The translations under genes were made by a program, and so were the position numbers. Below are positions 26,949 to 34,710 of a stretch of DNA of 41,058 nt, piece by piece (the stretch's first letter is position 1; every line of letters starts with the position of its first letter). The DNA is taken from contig JBBIOI010000016.1 of assembly GCA_037443425.1 (NCBI GenBank), positions 1 through 41,058 on the forward strand, given 5' to 3'. Origin of the DNA: JBBIOI01 sp037443425. Its GTDB lineage: Bacteria > Desulfobacterota > BSN033 > UBA1163. The notes beneath the pieces are model-generated. The model did not search any database. It was not told where the DNA came from and saw nothing but the letters and a program-made list of their open reading frames with translations.

Positions 26949-27797
26949 TTAAGGTAAGAATACTTCTATAACTGGAGGATCGTTTTTCAATTGACCTAAT
27001 ATAATCCTTTCGATAAATTTATTTTCGCGCTCTATAATCCCTTGGGCAACTTTTCTTGCTCTATTTATCCCGTCTTTAATATCAACCTTATTTATAAAGG
27101 CAATAGCCCTTGAAGATGAAGGTTTCCCTTTAAAAACCCCTTCTGGATGGGTCATCAATATCGCTAAAACTTCTTCAGTAATCATTTCTCCCATTGGAAT
27201 CCCTGTTAGTCTTGATACCCTCTCTGCCTGAAATACGTTCTCTTCAGAAAGTCTCATACCTACTGCATCTATCCCTAAAATAGCAACTACCAGAGAAGTA
27301 CTGGAAGGTATAACAGGCTCCATCTCTCGAGGGGCTTTGATTGGCCTTCCTGCTGCGCCGTCGGCCTCATTTATAATTACATCTATATCCTTATAAATTG
27401 AAAGCACGTCGATAAGACTAGGTGAGACACCTTTTAATTTTTTCAAAGGAAGTATTTCACTACCAACTGTAATATGTTGATAATGATTAATTTTTTCTGC
27501 AATAAAACCTTTTATCCTTTCCTCATCTTTATCTATTAAAACAAATGGTGTTTCATCTTTGGAAGGTTCCATTATCTTTGTTGTTGTAACTGTTAAAACA
27601 TTCTTTCCATAAAGAACAAGTTCTTTAGCAAGGCGAAACATTAAAGTAGTCTTTCCACCTGCCCCTACTATACTGACAACTTCCTTTTTAGAGATATTCA
27701 ATGCCTCGATTAATAAATAAGTCCTCTCACACTCCTTTTCCTTTCTCTCTATAATATTTTTAACAACCGAGTATATTACTTTTTGATTCTCGTCCAT
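26949..27797 (-). CDS. yqeC: Selenium-dependent molybdenum hydroxylase accessory protein YqeC
   Basis: This is a YqeC-family protein of 282 residues. It has a P-loop (GAGGKT, residues 45-50), a VTTTKIMEP segment and INEADGAAGRPIKAP further on, all typical of YqeC. The family co-occurs with selenium-dependent molybdenum hydroxylases and is thought to act in making or inserting their labile selenium cofactor; the exact reaction is not established. The first about 35 residues are an extra N-terminal extension relative to the P-loop. ATG 27797 overlaps the yqeB stop codon (TGATG); GTG at 27800 is an alternative. It lies downstream of yqeB and upstream of xdhC. Confidence 0.88.
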   Translation of the reverse strand: MDENQKVIYSVVKNIIERKEKECERTYLLIEALNISKKEVVSIVGAGGKTTLMFRLAKELVLYGKNVLTVTTTKIMEPSKDETPFVLIDKDEERIKGFIAEKINHYQHITVGSEILPLKKLKGVSPSLIDVLSIYKDIDVIINEADGAAGRPIKAPREMEPVIPSSTSLVVAILGIDAVGMRLSEENVFQAERVSRLTGIPMGEMITEEVLAILMTHPEGVFKGKPSSSRAIAFINKVDIKDGINRARKVAQGIIERENKFIERIILGQLKNDPPVIEVFLP

Positions 27798-28612
27798 CAC
27801 CTGTTAAACCAGTATAGAATCGCCTCTAACACTCCTCCAGCTATGGCCCTTGCCTTATCTGAAATGGTGAAACAAAACTCAACCTTACCTCTCGGATCTA
27901 TATCACCAACCTTCATTCCTTTTTTCACTTCCACTCCCTCTCTTAAAAGACCTCTTACTACACCACTGATCTCTGCTATTATTGGATAGTCATCTACCAC
28001 TGCAACCACTGTCCCTTTACTTACCCTCTCTCCTATAGATTTTTGTGGCCGAAAGATCCCTTTCTTTAAACTTCTAAGCACCCTTTCTTGTGTATAACCC
28101 ATGATATCACCAGGTATACCTGTATCAGGCTCTGCAGTTCCATTTAATATAACCTTTCCCAAATTATGGCCTCTATTTGTTTCTATAACCATATGAACAT
28201 CTTTCCCTGCAATAAAGCCAGGACCAAGACCAATCACCAGGGAGGCATTATCAATCTTCGTCCCAAGGTTCTTTTTTGCCATGATGGCATCTACCAATAT
28301 ATCAGGTTTTAAAAAACTTATAGTTTCTCTCCCTTCGGGGTCTATTAAAATAGGTATCTTCTCCTCATTCCACACCGAATAAATATCTGTATGTTTGGAG
28401 ATAAGTTTGGCCCTTACCCCTTCAACCTCCTTCTCGCCGTCATAAACAGCCTCGCAGAAGGATACCTCTCTCCTTACTGCAAGGGGATGGTCTATTTCTA
28501 ACATACAGATCTTAAAATGGCATTTAAATAAACGATGGGCAACCCCGCTTGCCATCTCACCTGCCCCTCTAACCAATATAATCAAATCTTCAATCCTTTT
28601 TTTATTTCTCAT
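27797..28612 (-). CDS. yqeB: Selenium-dependent molybdenum hydroxylase accessory protein YqeB (EF2563 family)
   Basis: This 271-residue protein has the EF2563/YqeB signature. The N-terminal VRGAGEMASGVAHRLF is a Rossmann-like nucleotide-binding segment, EIDHPLAVRREVSFCEAVYDG follows it, and AKKNLGTKIDNASLVIGLGP and ETNRGHNLGKVI lie in the middle. The family is a genomic marker for selenium-dependent molybdenum hydroxylases, and its biochemical role is not established. Its stop overlaps the yqeC start, indicating one operon. AAAGGAGGT lies 14 bases before the ATG, a longer spacing than usual, with no better start downstream. Confidence 0.9.
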   Translation of the reverse strand: MRNKKRIEDLIILVRGAGEMASGVAHRLFKCHFKICMLEIDHPLAVRREVSFCEAVYDGEKEVEGVRAKLISKHTDIYSVWNEEKIPILIDPEGRETISFLKPDILVDAIMAKKNLGTKIDNASLVIGLGPGFIAGKDVHMVIETNRGHNLGKVILNGTAEPDTGIPGDIMGYTQERVLRSLKKGIFRPQKSIGERVSKGTVVAVVDDYPIIAEISGVVRGLLREGVEVKKGMKVGDIDPRGKVEFCFTISDKARAIAGGVLEAILYWFNR

Positions 28613-28663
28613 TTTAAAAAATTTTTACCTCCTTTAACCTCTTTTAGCCTATTCAATGGCTCA

Positions 28664-29269
28664 TCATAATTTTATCAACTGCCTGCGATCTCTTTTCAAA
28701 TTTAAGTAATCCTTCCAAGTATCAACATCCTTTATCACACCTTTAGATCTAACAGGAACAACAAGGGTATCCTCAGGATATCTTTTAACAATAGATCTCC
28801 CTCCAGTATCACCTCTTAATTTTAATAACTCATTTAAATATCTCTTATGGAATATAACAGGATTACCTCTTTGTCCTTCAAAGGAAGGTAAAACAATGCC
28901 TTTCTTGCTTTGAACGAATTTTCGAATCAATGTATTGACTGTTTTTGTTTTTATTAAAGGTTGATCTCCAAGGCCTATAAGGATACCAGTGGTTTTAGGA
29001 TCTATAAATCTCAGACCATATTTAATAGAACTACTCATACCCCTTTTGTAATAAGGATTAAAAACCACCTTCACTTTCCTTCTATTTAAATACTTCTTAA
29101 CCTCCTCTTTCATTCTTTTATTTAGAACAACGACAATTTCTTTAACTTTTGATCGTATAAGATTTTCAAAGGTCTTTTCAAGCACAGTCTTTTTTCCCCA
29201 AGGAAATGTAAGTTTATTTGCCCCCATCCTTTTTGATTCACCAGCTGCAAGTAATATGGCAGAAATCAT
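28664..29269 (-). CDS. mocA: Molybdenum cofactor cytidylyltransferase MocA
   Basis: This is a 201-residue NTP-transferase. MocA joins CTP to Mo-molybdopterin, forming the molybdopterin cytosine dinucleotide used by xanthine dehydrogenase-family enzymes. The signature is ILLAAGESKRMGANKLTFPW at residues 4-23. LIGLGDQPLI is the metal-binding segment, and RGNPVIFHK and GDTGGRSIV are conserved in MocA. It is the first gene of the maturation operon. In this family MocA specificity for CTP cannot be separated from MobA-like GTP specificity by eye, but the yqeB/yqeC/xdhC neighbours support MocA. Confidence 0.9.
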   Translation of the reverse strand: MISAILLAAGESKRMGANKLTFPWGKKTVLEKTFENLIRSKVKEIVVVLNKRMKEEVKKYLNRRKVKVVFNPYYKRGMSSSIKYGLRFIDPKTTGILIGLGDQPLIKTKTVNTLIRKFVQSKKGIVLPSFEGQRGNPVIFHKRYLNELLKLRGDTGGRSIVKRYPEDTLVVPVRSKGVIKDVDTWKDYLNLKRDRRQLIKL

Positions 29270-29468
29270 TATATTATTCTAAGGGTTTTTAATATTTAGT
29301 TTAAAAACTTCCTTTCTTATATGTCAAGTTTTTCTCGAGAGCCCGAGAGCCCTCTGAAAAAATCCGTAGCTAATTCCTCCATAAATCCTCTTAAGATAAG
29401 GGATCATAAAATAAATGAAACCTTGGATAAGGGTTCGGTTTTCATTCCGAGCTAAGCAAGAAAACTAT

Positions 29469-29500
29469 GAGATTGTCACGCCCTTCGGGCTCGCAATGAC
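29469..29500. repeat. GC-rich palindromic repeat unit, copy 1
   Basis: The unit reads GAGATTGTCACG, then CCCTTCGGG, then CTCGCAATGAC. It contains a short hairpin (GCCC-TTC-GGGC) and is nearly the same as 38225-38256. Divergent copy 2 lies at 29507-29541. The similarity extends left to TCATTCCGAGC (29442-29452), also found at 38198-38208. It is a dispersed repeat family of the kind common in Desulfobacterota-like genomes. Confidence 0.7.
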
Positions 29501-29506
29501 TTCATC

Positions 29507-29541
29507 AGATTGCCGCACACCCTTTGGGCGCTCGCAATGAC
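29507..29541. repeat. GC-rich palindromic repeat unit, copy 2
   Basis: The unit begins AGATTGCCGCACA and ends GCGCTCGCAATGAC. It is a diverged tandem copy of the preceding unit, with ACCCTTTGGG replacing GCCCTTCGGG at the hairpin tip and a few inserted bases. The shared ends are AGATTG and CTCGCAATGAC. Confidence 0.65.
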
Positions 29542-29555
29542 TGATAAAAAGGCTA

Positions 29556-29608
29556 TTTTTGAACCCTACCTCCCAGTCTTTCAATTACTTTTTCAGAGAT
29601 CTCAAAAT
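29556..29608 (+). repeat. Dispersed repeat C, copy 1
   Basis: This is a 53-base unit beginning TTTTTGAACCCTACCTCCC and ending in the left arm of the adjacent hairpin. A direct copy lies at 29771-29836 and an inverted copy at 40646-40721. The copies share GAACC, a CTCC-rich centre, CAGTCT and CTTTTTCAG. Confidence 0.65.
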
Positions 29609-29623
29609 GAGACCTCTGAAAAA
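29589..29623. repeat. 16-bp stem hairpin within repeat C
   Basis: TTTTTCAGAGATCTCA (29589-29604) pairs with TGAGACCTCTGAAAAA (29608-29623) with a single mismatch and an AAA loop. It is a strong hairpin in RNA or DNA. The stem is edged by T5 and A5, so it may terminate transcription from either strand. No gene reads into it closely. Confidence 0.6.
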
Positions 29624-29770
29624 CTATTTAAAAATCCTTTCATAAATGGGGAGGTGGGGTGAAAAAGCCTTCGAGCGGATACCTTTTATAGAATTAGCAC
29701 TATTGATCAATCCCCTTAAAATAATTGTTTTTTTTCTAAAGCGATTGTTAGCAATTTAAACATTAAAAGC

Positions 29771-29836
29771 CTGCATTCGAAGGGTTTTTGAACCCTACCT
29801 CCCAGTCTATCAAAGACTTTTTCAGGGCTCTCAAAA
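29771..29836 (+). repeat. Dispersed repeat C, copy 2
   Basis: This unit, from CTGCATTCGAAGGG to GGGCTCTCAAAAT, matches copy 1 in GAACCCTACCTCCCAGTCT. It matches the inverted copy at 40646-40721 also in the leading CATTCGAAGGGTTTT segment. It abuts the promoter of the molybdoenzyme operon. Confidence 0.65.
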
Positions 29837-29843
29837 TAAAAAC

Positions 29844-29871
29844 TTGACACAATGAAAAAATTTTTGATAAT
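29844..29871 (+). promoter_or_regulatory. Promoter of the molybdoenzyme operon
   Basis: A perfect TTGACA (29844-29849) is followed by a 16-base spacer and GATAAT (29866-29871), with the gene start at 29908 and AAAGGGGGGAA just before it. The -35 box lies at the right inverted end of the 29323-29848 repeat block, so the element may have supplied it. Confidence 0.65.
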
Positions 29872-29907
29872 ATCTCGACCAAGATATAAACAAAGGGGGG
29901 AATTTTT

Positions 29908-32130
29908 ATGGAGCAAACGAGAAGACAATTTCTTAAAGAAATGGCTCTTGTGGGGTCATCTGCTTTTCTTTTCGAACATTTTCCTGGTTTGCTTAGAACA
30001 GTAACATCACAAGAAGTATCTGAGCTTGAAAAGGAAAAGACCGGTTATACCTATTGTGATGGATGCAATCATGTTCCTAAATGCGGAATCGTCTATTATC
30101 AAAGGGGACCTGTAATAACTCGTTTAGAATCAAGGCGTGATTACAATTATCCCAACAATATCCTATGTTCTAAGGGATATGCCCAACTTCAGGAACAATA
30201 TCATCCAAACCGCCTTAGATATCCTCTAAAAAGAACAACCCCTAAGGGAAATCCACCAAAATGGATTCGCATCTCTTGGGATGAGGCATTAAATACCATT
30301 GGGAAAAGACTGAATGATATAAAAGAAAAATATGGGGCCGAAACTGTCTGTTTCTACTGTGGAGACCCTAAGGAAATGAGACCAATTGTTCAAAGACTGG
30401 CATTTTCATTCGGTTCTCCCAATTTCGGAACTGAAAGCTCAACATGCTTCAGGTCTGTCTCTTTAGCAAGCTTACTCCTTTTTGGAGAAATAACTACAGG
30501 ATCTCCTCCTTCAAAACAGACAAAGAATTGTTTTATCTGGGGTGTGAATCCACCTTATTCTGGGCCATATGCAATGAAAAATTTACTTAAAGCCAAGGCT
30601 GATGGGGTACGTTTCTTTATCATCGATCCCCGTAAGACCCCTACTGTCCAGCTTCTTGCTGATAGACACCTATCCTTAAGGCCAGGAACAGATGGTGCGT
30701 TAGCACTATCAATGATGAATGTAATCATAGGTGAGGATCTTTATGATAAAGAATTTGTAAATAAATGGGTTCATGGATTTGAGGAACTAAAGGAGTATGT
30801 TAAGGAATTTACACCTGATAAGGCTGAAAAGATTACAGGGGTCCCTCGCGAAAAGATAATAGAAGCTGCAAAAGCCTTTGCCGATGGCCCATCAACACTC
30901 ATGGTAAGTGCTGCTCCAGTTGTTCATCATACAAATGGAAACCAAAATATGAGGGCAGTGCTTTCGCTTATAGCAATTACCGGGAATTTTGATCGTCCTG
31001 GCGGTGTTATGATTCCACCTCCTTCAGCAATTCCACCAGACTTTCTTGGAGATGCAGAATTTTGCCGTCGAACAGATCTTCTTCCTAAAATTTCTAATCT
31101 CCGGGTAGACCTTGAAGAATACCCAGCATGGGTAGAGCTCATACCCGAGATCCAGATGAACCATCTTCCAGAGTATGTAGATAAAGGAAAGATTAGAGCT
31201 ATTGTGATGTTTGGTGGAAATGCGAAGATGTGGCCTCAACCCAAACTCTATCAAGAGGCACTGAAGAAGATGGAATTTGGTGTAGCAGCAGATTACTTCT
31301 ATCGGCCATGGACACACGATTACATTGACATTCTCCTTCCTGCAGCAACATGTTTTGAGAGATATGCCTCGTTAGCATGCTTTGGAAGAAATATCTATAT
31401 GAGACAACCTGTAAGACCATTGGGCGAGGCCAGGGAAGACTGGCAAATTGCTGCAGACATTGGTGTTGCCTTAGGGCTTAAAAAAGAATTTTTCAACGGC
31501 AGTCTTGAAGCCCTTCTAAATGAATATATTAAAAAGACAGGCTTTACAATAGAGCAGATTAAAAATTCTCCGGGATGTATGGTAAATATCCCATTAAAAG
31601 ATCCGCCAAAGGCAAAGAAGTATGAGCTTGGACTCCTTAGAAAGGATAAAAAACCTGGATTTAATACCCCAACAGGAAAGATTGAAATCTATTCAACCAT
31701 ACTTAAAAAGTATGGCTATGATCCAATTCCTACCTATAAAGAACCTATTGAAAGCCCTCAAGGGAGTCCTGAGATGGCAAAGGATTATCCACTTGTCTTG
31801 ATGACTGGGGCTCGTATCCCATTTTATACCCATAGTAAATGGAGAGAGGTTCCCTGGATAAGTGAACTCCAGCCTGAACCTGTTGTTAATATAAATCCAG
31901 TAGATGCTAAAAATAGAGGGATAAAAGAAGGAGATTATGTATTAATAAAAAATCCACATGGTCAGATAAAGGTAAAGGCACACCTTACAGAAATGGTAAT
32001 GAAAGGTGTTGTTGATATGTTCCACGGCTGGCCCAAACAAGACGTTAATACATTGGTTCCTCGTTACTTAGATCATATCTCTGGTTATCCTCCATATAAA
32101 TCAACATTGTGTGAAATTGTAAAGGTATAA
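29908..32130 (+). CDS. Tat-exported molybdopterin oxidoreductase (DMSO reductase family), catalytic subunit
   Basis: This is a 740-residue bis-MGD enzyme. It has a twin-arginine signal (TRRQFLKEMALVG, Arg5-Arg6), so it acts in the periplasm. An N-terminal [4Fe-4S] site has Cys50, Cys53, Cys59 and Cys87 (C-x2-C-x5-C rather than the usual x3). Cys180 (FGTESSTCFRS) is the likely Mo ligand. The FIIDPRKTPTVQLLAD and RPGTDGALALSMMNVII motifs bind the cofactor. The C-terminal molydopterin dinucleotide-binding domain starts near PLVLMTGARIPF. It looks closest to the thiosulfate/polysulfide reductase and acetylene hydratase-like group; the substrate cannot be assigned. The ribosome site is strong. The ferredoxin subunit and a TorD chaperone follow. 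Confidence 0.92.
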   Translation: MEQTRRQFLKEMALVGSSAFLFEHFPGLLRTVTSQEVSELEKEKTGYTYCDGCNHVPKCGIVYYQRGPVITRLESRRDYNYPNNILCSKGYAQLQEQYHPNRLRYPLKRTTPKGNPPKWIRISWDEALNTIGKRLNDIKEKYGAETVCFYCGDPKEMRPIVQRLAFSFGSPNFGTESSTCFRSVSLASLLLFGEITTGSPPSKQTKNCFIWGVNPPYSGPYAMKNLLKAKADGVRFFIIDPRKTPTVQLLADRHLSLRPGTDGALALSMMNVIIGEDLYDKEFVNKWVHGFEELKEYVKEFTPDKAEKITGVPREKIIEAAKAFADGPSTLMVSAAPVVHHTNGNQNMRAVLSLIAITGNFDRPGGVMIPPPSAIPPDFLGDAEFCRRTDLLPKISNLRVDLEEYPAWVELIPEIQMNHLPEYVDKGKIRAIVMFGGNAKMWPQPKLYQEALKKMEFGVAADYFYRPWTHDYIDILLPAATCFERYASLACFGRNIYMRQPVRPLGEAREDWQIAADIGVALGLKKEFFNGSLEALLNEYIKKTGFTIEQIKNSPGCMVNIPLKDPPKAKKYELGLLRKDKKPGFNTPTGKIEIYSTILKKYGYDPIPTYKEPIESPQGSPEMAKDYPLVLMTGARIPFYTHSKWREVPWISELQPEPVVNINPVDAKNRGIKEGDYVLIKNPHGQIKVKAHLTEMVMKGVVDMFHGWPKQDVNTLVPRYLDHISGYPPYKSTLCEIVKV

Positions 32131-32152
32131 ATCTAAAAAGGGGGGAATAAAA

Positions 32153-32740
32153 ATGCCAAAATACGGAATGGTTATAAAATCAAATTTATGTACGGGTTGT
32201 CAGACATGCACAGTGGCATGTAAGATGGAAAACCTTACTTTACCTGGATGCAATCGAACAACAGTGAGTGAGAGGATAGATGCTAAATGGGAAATCAGGA
32301 TATGTATGCAATGTGAGAATCCTCCTTGCGTCTCAGCCTGTCCAGTTAAGGCCACATGGGAAAATGATATGGGAATTATTGTTGTTGATCAGGATAAATG
32401 TATCGGATGTAAAAAATGCATTTCAGCCTGTCCTTACCAGGCAAGAAAAATAAATCCTAAGAGAGGATACTTTAAAGAAAGACTACCATTTGAAGATGTA
32501 TCTATTAAAATTAAAGAGAAACATAGAATTCATAAAGCAACAAAAGCGGATAAGTGTGATTTTTGTCTCCATCGTTTAAATATCAATAAAACACCAATCT
32601 GTGTTGAGGCATGTCCAACAGGTGCTCGTATCTTTGGTGATATGGAGGATTCTCAGTCAGAGGTATCAAAACTTATAAACAAAGGAGCTTCTCCTTTAAG
32701 ACCAGAACTTGGCACAAAGCCTAAGGTATTCTTTATTTAA
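32153..32740 (+). CDS. Four-cluster 4Fe-4S electron-transfer subunit (DmsB/PhsB/PsrB-like)
   Basis: This is a 195-residue ferredoxin-like subunit with sixteen Cys in four groups: Cys13/16/19/23, Cys51/54/59/63, Cys83/86/89/93 and Cys135/138/150/154. It passes electrons between the molybdoenzyme and a quinol or cytochrome partner. It has no signal peptide; such subunits are co-exported by Tat bound to the catalytic subunit. AAAAGGGGGG precedes the start. No NrfD/PsrC-type membrane subunit is encoded nearby, which is unusual, so electrons may come from another partner such as the octaheme cytochrome. Confidence 0.93.
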   Translation: MPKYGMVIKSNLCTGCQTCTVACKMENLTLPGCNRTTVSERIDAKWEIRICMQCENPPCVSACPVKATWENDMGIIVVDQDKCIGCKKCISACPYQARKINPKRGYFKERLPFEDVSIKIKEKHRIHKATKADKCDFCLHRLNINKTPICVEACPTGARIFGDMEDSQSEVSKLINKGASPLRPELGTKPKVFFI

Positions 32741-32741
32741 A

Positions 32742-33404
32742 ATGAGCCTCTTTATGGATATATTTGAATTAAGACCATCCATTTATGGATGGTTTGCTTT
32801 ATTTTTGTCATCAGAACCAACTAAAGATGGATTAAACGAGGCTAAAGAACAGTTTTTATTAATTACTAAAAAAATTAACTCCTTAGAAAATCAAAAGATA
32901 TATGAAAAATTTAAGAACTTTTTAAATGCCCTCTTTGAAGCAAATCAAGAAATCCTCTCAATCGATTATGCATCACTCTTCTTAGGAGCCAAAGAGGGCC
33001 TTCTCTGCCCCTCTGAATCAAGTTACCGAGAAAAAAGAATATATGGAGAAAGTACTTTAAAGGTTATGGAGTTTTATATTAAGCAAGGCTTTAAGAAAGA
33101 GGACTCCTTTTCAGAACCTGATGACCATATTTCGGTGGAATTCGCCTTTATGTCTTTATTAGGGGTGCGTCTTTTAAAAATAGCAAGACAAGAGGGATTA
33201 AATTCTTTAAAATGTCATAATCTTGCAAAGGTTCAGCTTGATTTTCTATCAGATCATCTCCTCAGATGGATTTCCCTCTGGGCCAATGATGTAAAAAGGT
33301 TCTCAGAAACAGAGTTTTATAAAAGTCTTTCAGAGCTGGTAGAGTGCTTTATTGAATTTGATAAGTCTCTGCTTGAAAATTTTTGTCTTCCACACAAGGA
33401 TTAA
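32742..33404 (+). CDS. TorD/DmsD-family molybdoenzyme chaperone
   Basis: This 220-residue all-helical protein (start at ATG 32742 or 32754) is of the TorD/NarJ type. Recognisable parts are YGWFALFLSSEP, IDYASLFLGAKEGLLCPSES (the conserved Y-x2-LF-x-G…P-x-ES motif) and PDDHISVEFAFMSLLGVRL. These chaperones bind the Tat signal and the immature molybdoenzyme and help insert the cofactor before export. It directly follows the ferredoxin subunit. A frame reading back to 32709 would overlap that gene. No strong ribosome site was seen, so its start is tentative. Confidence 0.88.
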   Translation: MSLFMDIFELRPSIYGWFALFLSSEPTKDGLNEAKEQFLLITKKINSLENQKIYEKFKNFLNALFEANQEILSIDYASLFLGAKEGLLCPSESSYREKRIYGESTLKVMEFYIKQGFKKEDSFSEPDDHISVEFAFMSLLGVRLLKIARQEGLNSLKCHNLAKVQLDFLSDHLLRWISLWANDVKRFSETEFYKSLSELVECFIEFDKSLLENFCLPHKD

Positions 33405-33513
33405 GCTTTAAAATACATTTTTTCTAATCATAAAATACTGGTTCTACCTGATACCTTTTTTAAATTTTTTTAGTAAAATTATTTAAACCAAGATTTAAGA
33501 TAAGGAGAACAAA

Positions 33514-33936
33514 ATGCCAGTAATAGATAAAGATAGTGACCTTTATGAAATATTAAAAGGAAACAGGAGAGTTGCCGTGATTGGAATATCCCCTGACCCC
33601 CTCAAGGCAGGCCACTTTGTACCAAAAACATTGAAGGAAAAGGGTTTTGAACTTTACGGGGTAAACCCAAAATATGAAGGACAGAAAATCTTAGGGATTA
33701 ATGTTTATGGTTCATTAAATGAGATTGAAGAAGATATCGATATAGTGCTTGTATTTAGGCCTCCAAAGGATATACCAAGCATAGTAGAAGAGGCTCTGTC
33801 GAAAGGCTTTAAAACGTTCTGGATGCAACCAGGAACAGTCAATGAGAAGGTAAAAGATGAATTGGATAAAAAAGGCTTTAATGTTATTGCTGGAAGGTGT
33901 ATGAAGATAGAAAGTGAAAGACTTCTAAAAGATTAA
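33514..33936 (+). CDS. CoA-binding domain protein (YccU-like)
   Basis: This 140-residue single-domain protein has a Rossmann-like CoA-binding fold. RRVAVIGISPDPLKAGHFVP is the nucleotide loop, followed by GFELYGVNPKYEGQKILG, IDIVLVFRPP and FWMQPGTVNEKV. The family is related to the small domain of succinyl-CoA ligases; its function is unknown. ATAAGGAGA lies a few bases ahead of the start. It lies 109 bases after the TorD gene, so it may have its own promoter. A direct role in the molybdoenzyme module is not evident. Confidence 0.85.
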   Translation: MPVIDKDSDLYEILKGNRRVAVIGISPDPLKAGHFVPKTLKEKGFELYGVNPKYEGQKILGINVYGSLNEIEEDIDIVLVFRPPKDIPSIVEEALSKGFKTFWMQPGTVNEKVKDELDKKGFNVIAGRCMKIESERLLKD

Positions 33937-33942
33937 TTAAAA

Positions 33943-34689
33943 ATGGTAACAGGTGAATACCTTAATCCCGTCTGGTTAGGGTTTTTAGGCAGTCTTGGAG
34001 CAGGTCTCGCAACAGGATTAGGAGCTTTACCAAACTTATTATTTAAAAATACCTCAGCTAAGTTTATGGATGGTCTGCTTGGTTTTTCAGCTGGCATTAT
34101 GCTAGGAGCTACCTCCTTCAGCTTAATTATACCTGCGATAAAACTTAGCAATGCATGGATTACGTCATTAGGAATTATATCTGGCGGGATATCCTTAGGT
34201 ATCGCTAATTTTTTAACACCTCACATCCACACCATTTCAGATAGGAAAATCTCAAGCTTATGGCTCTTTATACTTGCCATTACAATCCATAATTTCCCTG
34301 AGGGAGTATCAGTAGGTGTAGGGTTTGGCACAGGAGACCTCTCAGAAGGATTTTCTCTTGCCATGGGTATTGGGTTTCAAAATATGCCTGAAGGATTAGC
34401 GGTTTCGTTAGCCCTTACTCGAGAAGGATATAGGCCTCTTCGCGGGATTGGCTATGCTACCTTGACAGGCCTTGTTGAACCTATTGGCGGACTATTGGGC
34501 TCAGGTATTGTAACCTTCGCCCATCAACTTCTGCCATGGGGGCTGGCCTTTGCAGGAGGTGCAATGCTCTTTGTTATTAGTAATGAAATTATTCCAGAGA
34601 CCCATCGGAATGGACATCCAATAGAGGCTACTTTCGGGGTATTGGTTGGTTTTATTGTTATGATGATTTTTGATAATATCTTTGTTTAG
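33943..34689 (+). CDS. ZIP-family divalent metal transporter
   Basis: This 248-residue membrane protein has about eight helices. It carries the ZIP signature HNFPEGVSVGVGFGTGD in helix 4 and QNMPEGLAVSLAL in helix 5; the first has the His of the binuclear metal site and the second has Gln in place of His, as in GufA-like members. Zinc, iron or manganese import is likely. It starts seven bases after the CoA-binding gene's stop, without a clear ribosome site, so coupling is likely. A metal supply for the nearby cytochrome or ferritin is only a guess. Confidence 0.9.
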   Translation: MVTGEYLNPVWLGFLGSLGAGLATGLGALPNLLFKNTSAKFMDGLLGFSAGIMLGATSFSLIIPAIKLSNAWITSLGIISGGISLGIANFLTPHIHTISDRKISSLWLFILAITIHNFPEGVSVGVGFGTGDLSEGFSLAMGIGFQNMPEGLAVSLALTREGYRPLRGIGYATLTGLVEPIGGLLGSGIVTFAHQLLPWGLAFAGGAMLFVISNEIIPETHRNGHPIEATFGVLVGFIVMMIFDNIFV

Positions 34690-34710
34690 CAAGCACGAGA
34701 GGAGGAAGAC

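Larger units (their letters stand above)
29270..29907. repeat. Repeat-rich spacer (possible MITE-like element 29323-29848)
   Basis: This is a 638-base gap between divergent operons with no credible gene. It holds two copies of an approximately 33-base GC-rich palindromic unit (29469-29500 and 29507-29541). It also holds two direct copies of a 50-65 base unit around GAACCCTACCTCCCAGTCT (29556-29608 and 29771-29836), and a long hairpin (29589-29623). GTCAAGTTTTT at 29323-29333 and AAAAACTTGAC at 29838-29848 are exact inverted repeats, and the similarity continues inward (GAGAGCCC, CTGAAAAA) for about 30 bases. This looks like a non-coding element with inverted ends. No transposase and no clear target duplication was seen. 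Confidence 0.6.

Noticed and set aside
29442..29623. CRISPR array
   Set aside because: Repeat copies are diverged, irregularly spaced and palindromic, with no spacers of constant size and no cas genes.
29716..29928. 70-codon minus-strand frame between mocA and the molybdoenzyme
   Set aside because: It runs through repeat C and the operon promoter, overlaps the molybdoenzyme start, and has no family features.
30445..30450. Selenocysteine in the molybdoenzyme active site
   Set aside because: The residue at the expected Mo-ligand position is Cys180 encoded by TGC, and no in-frame TGA occurs in the gene.
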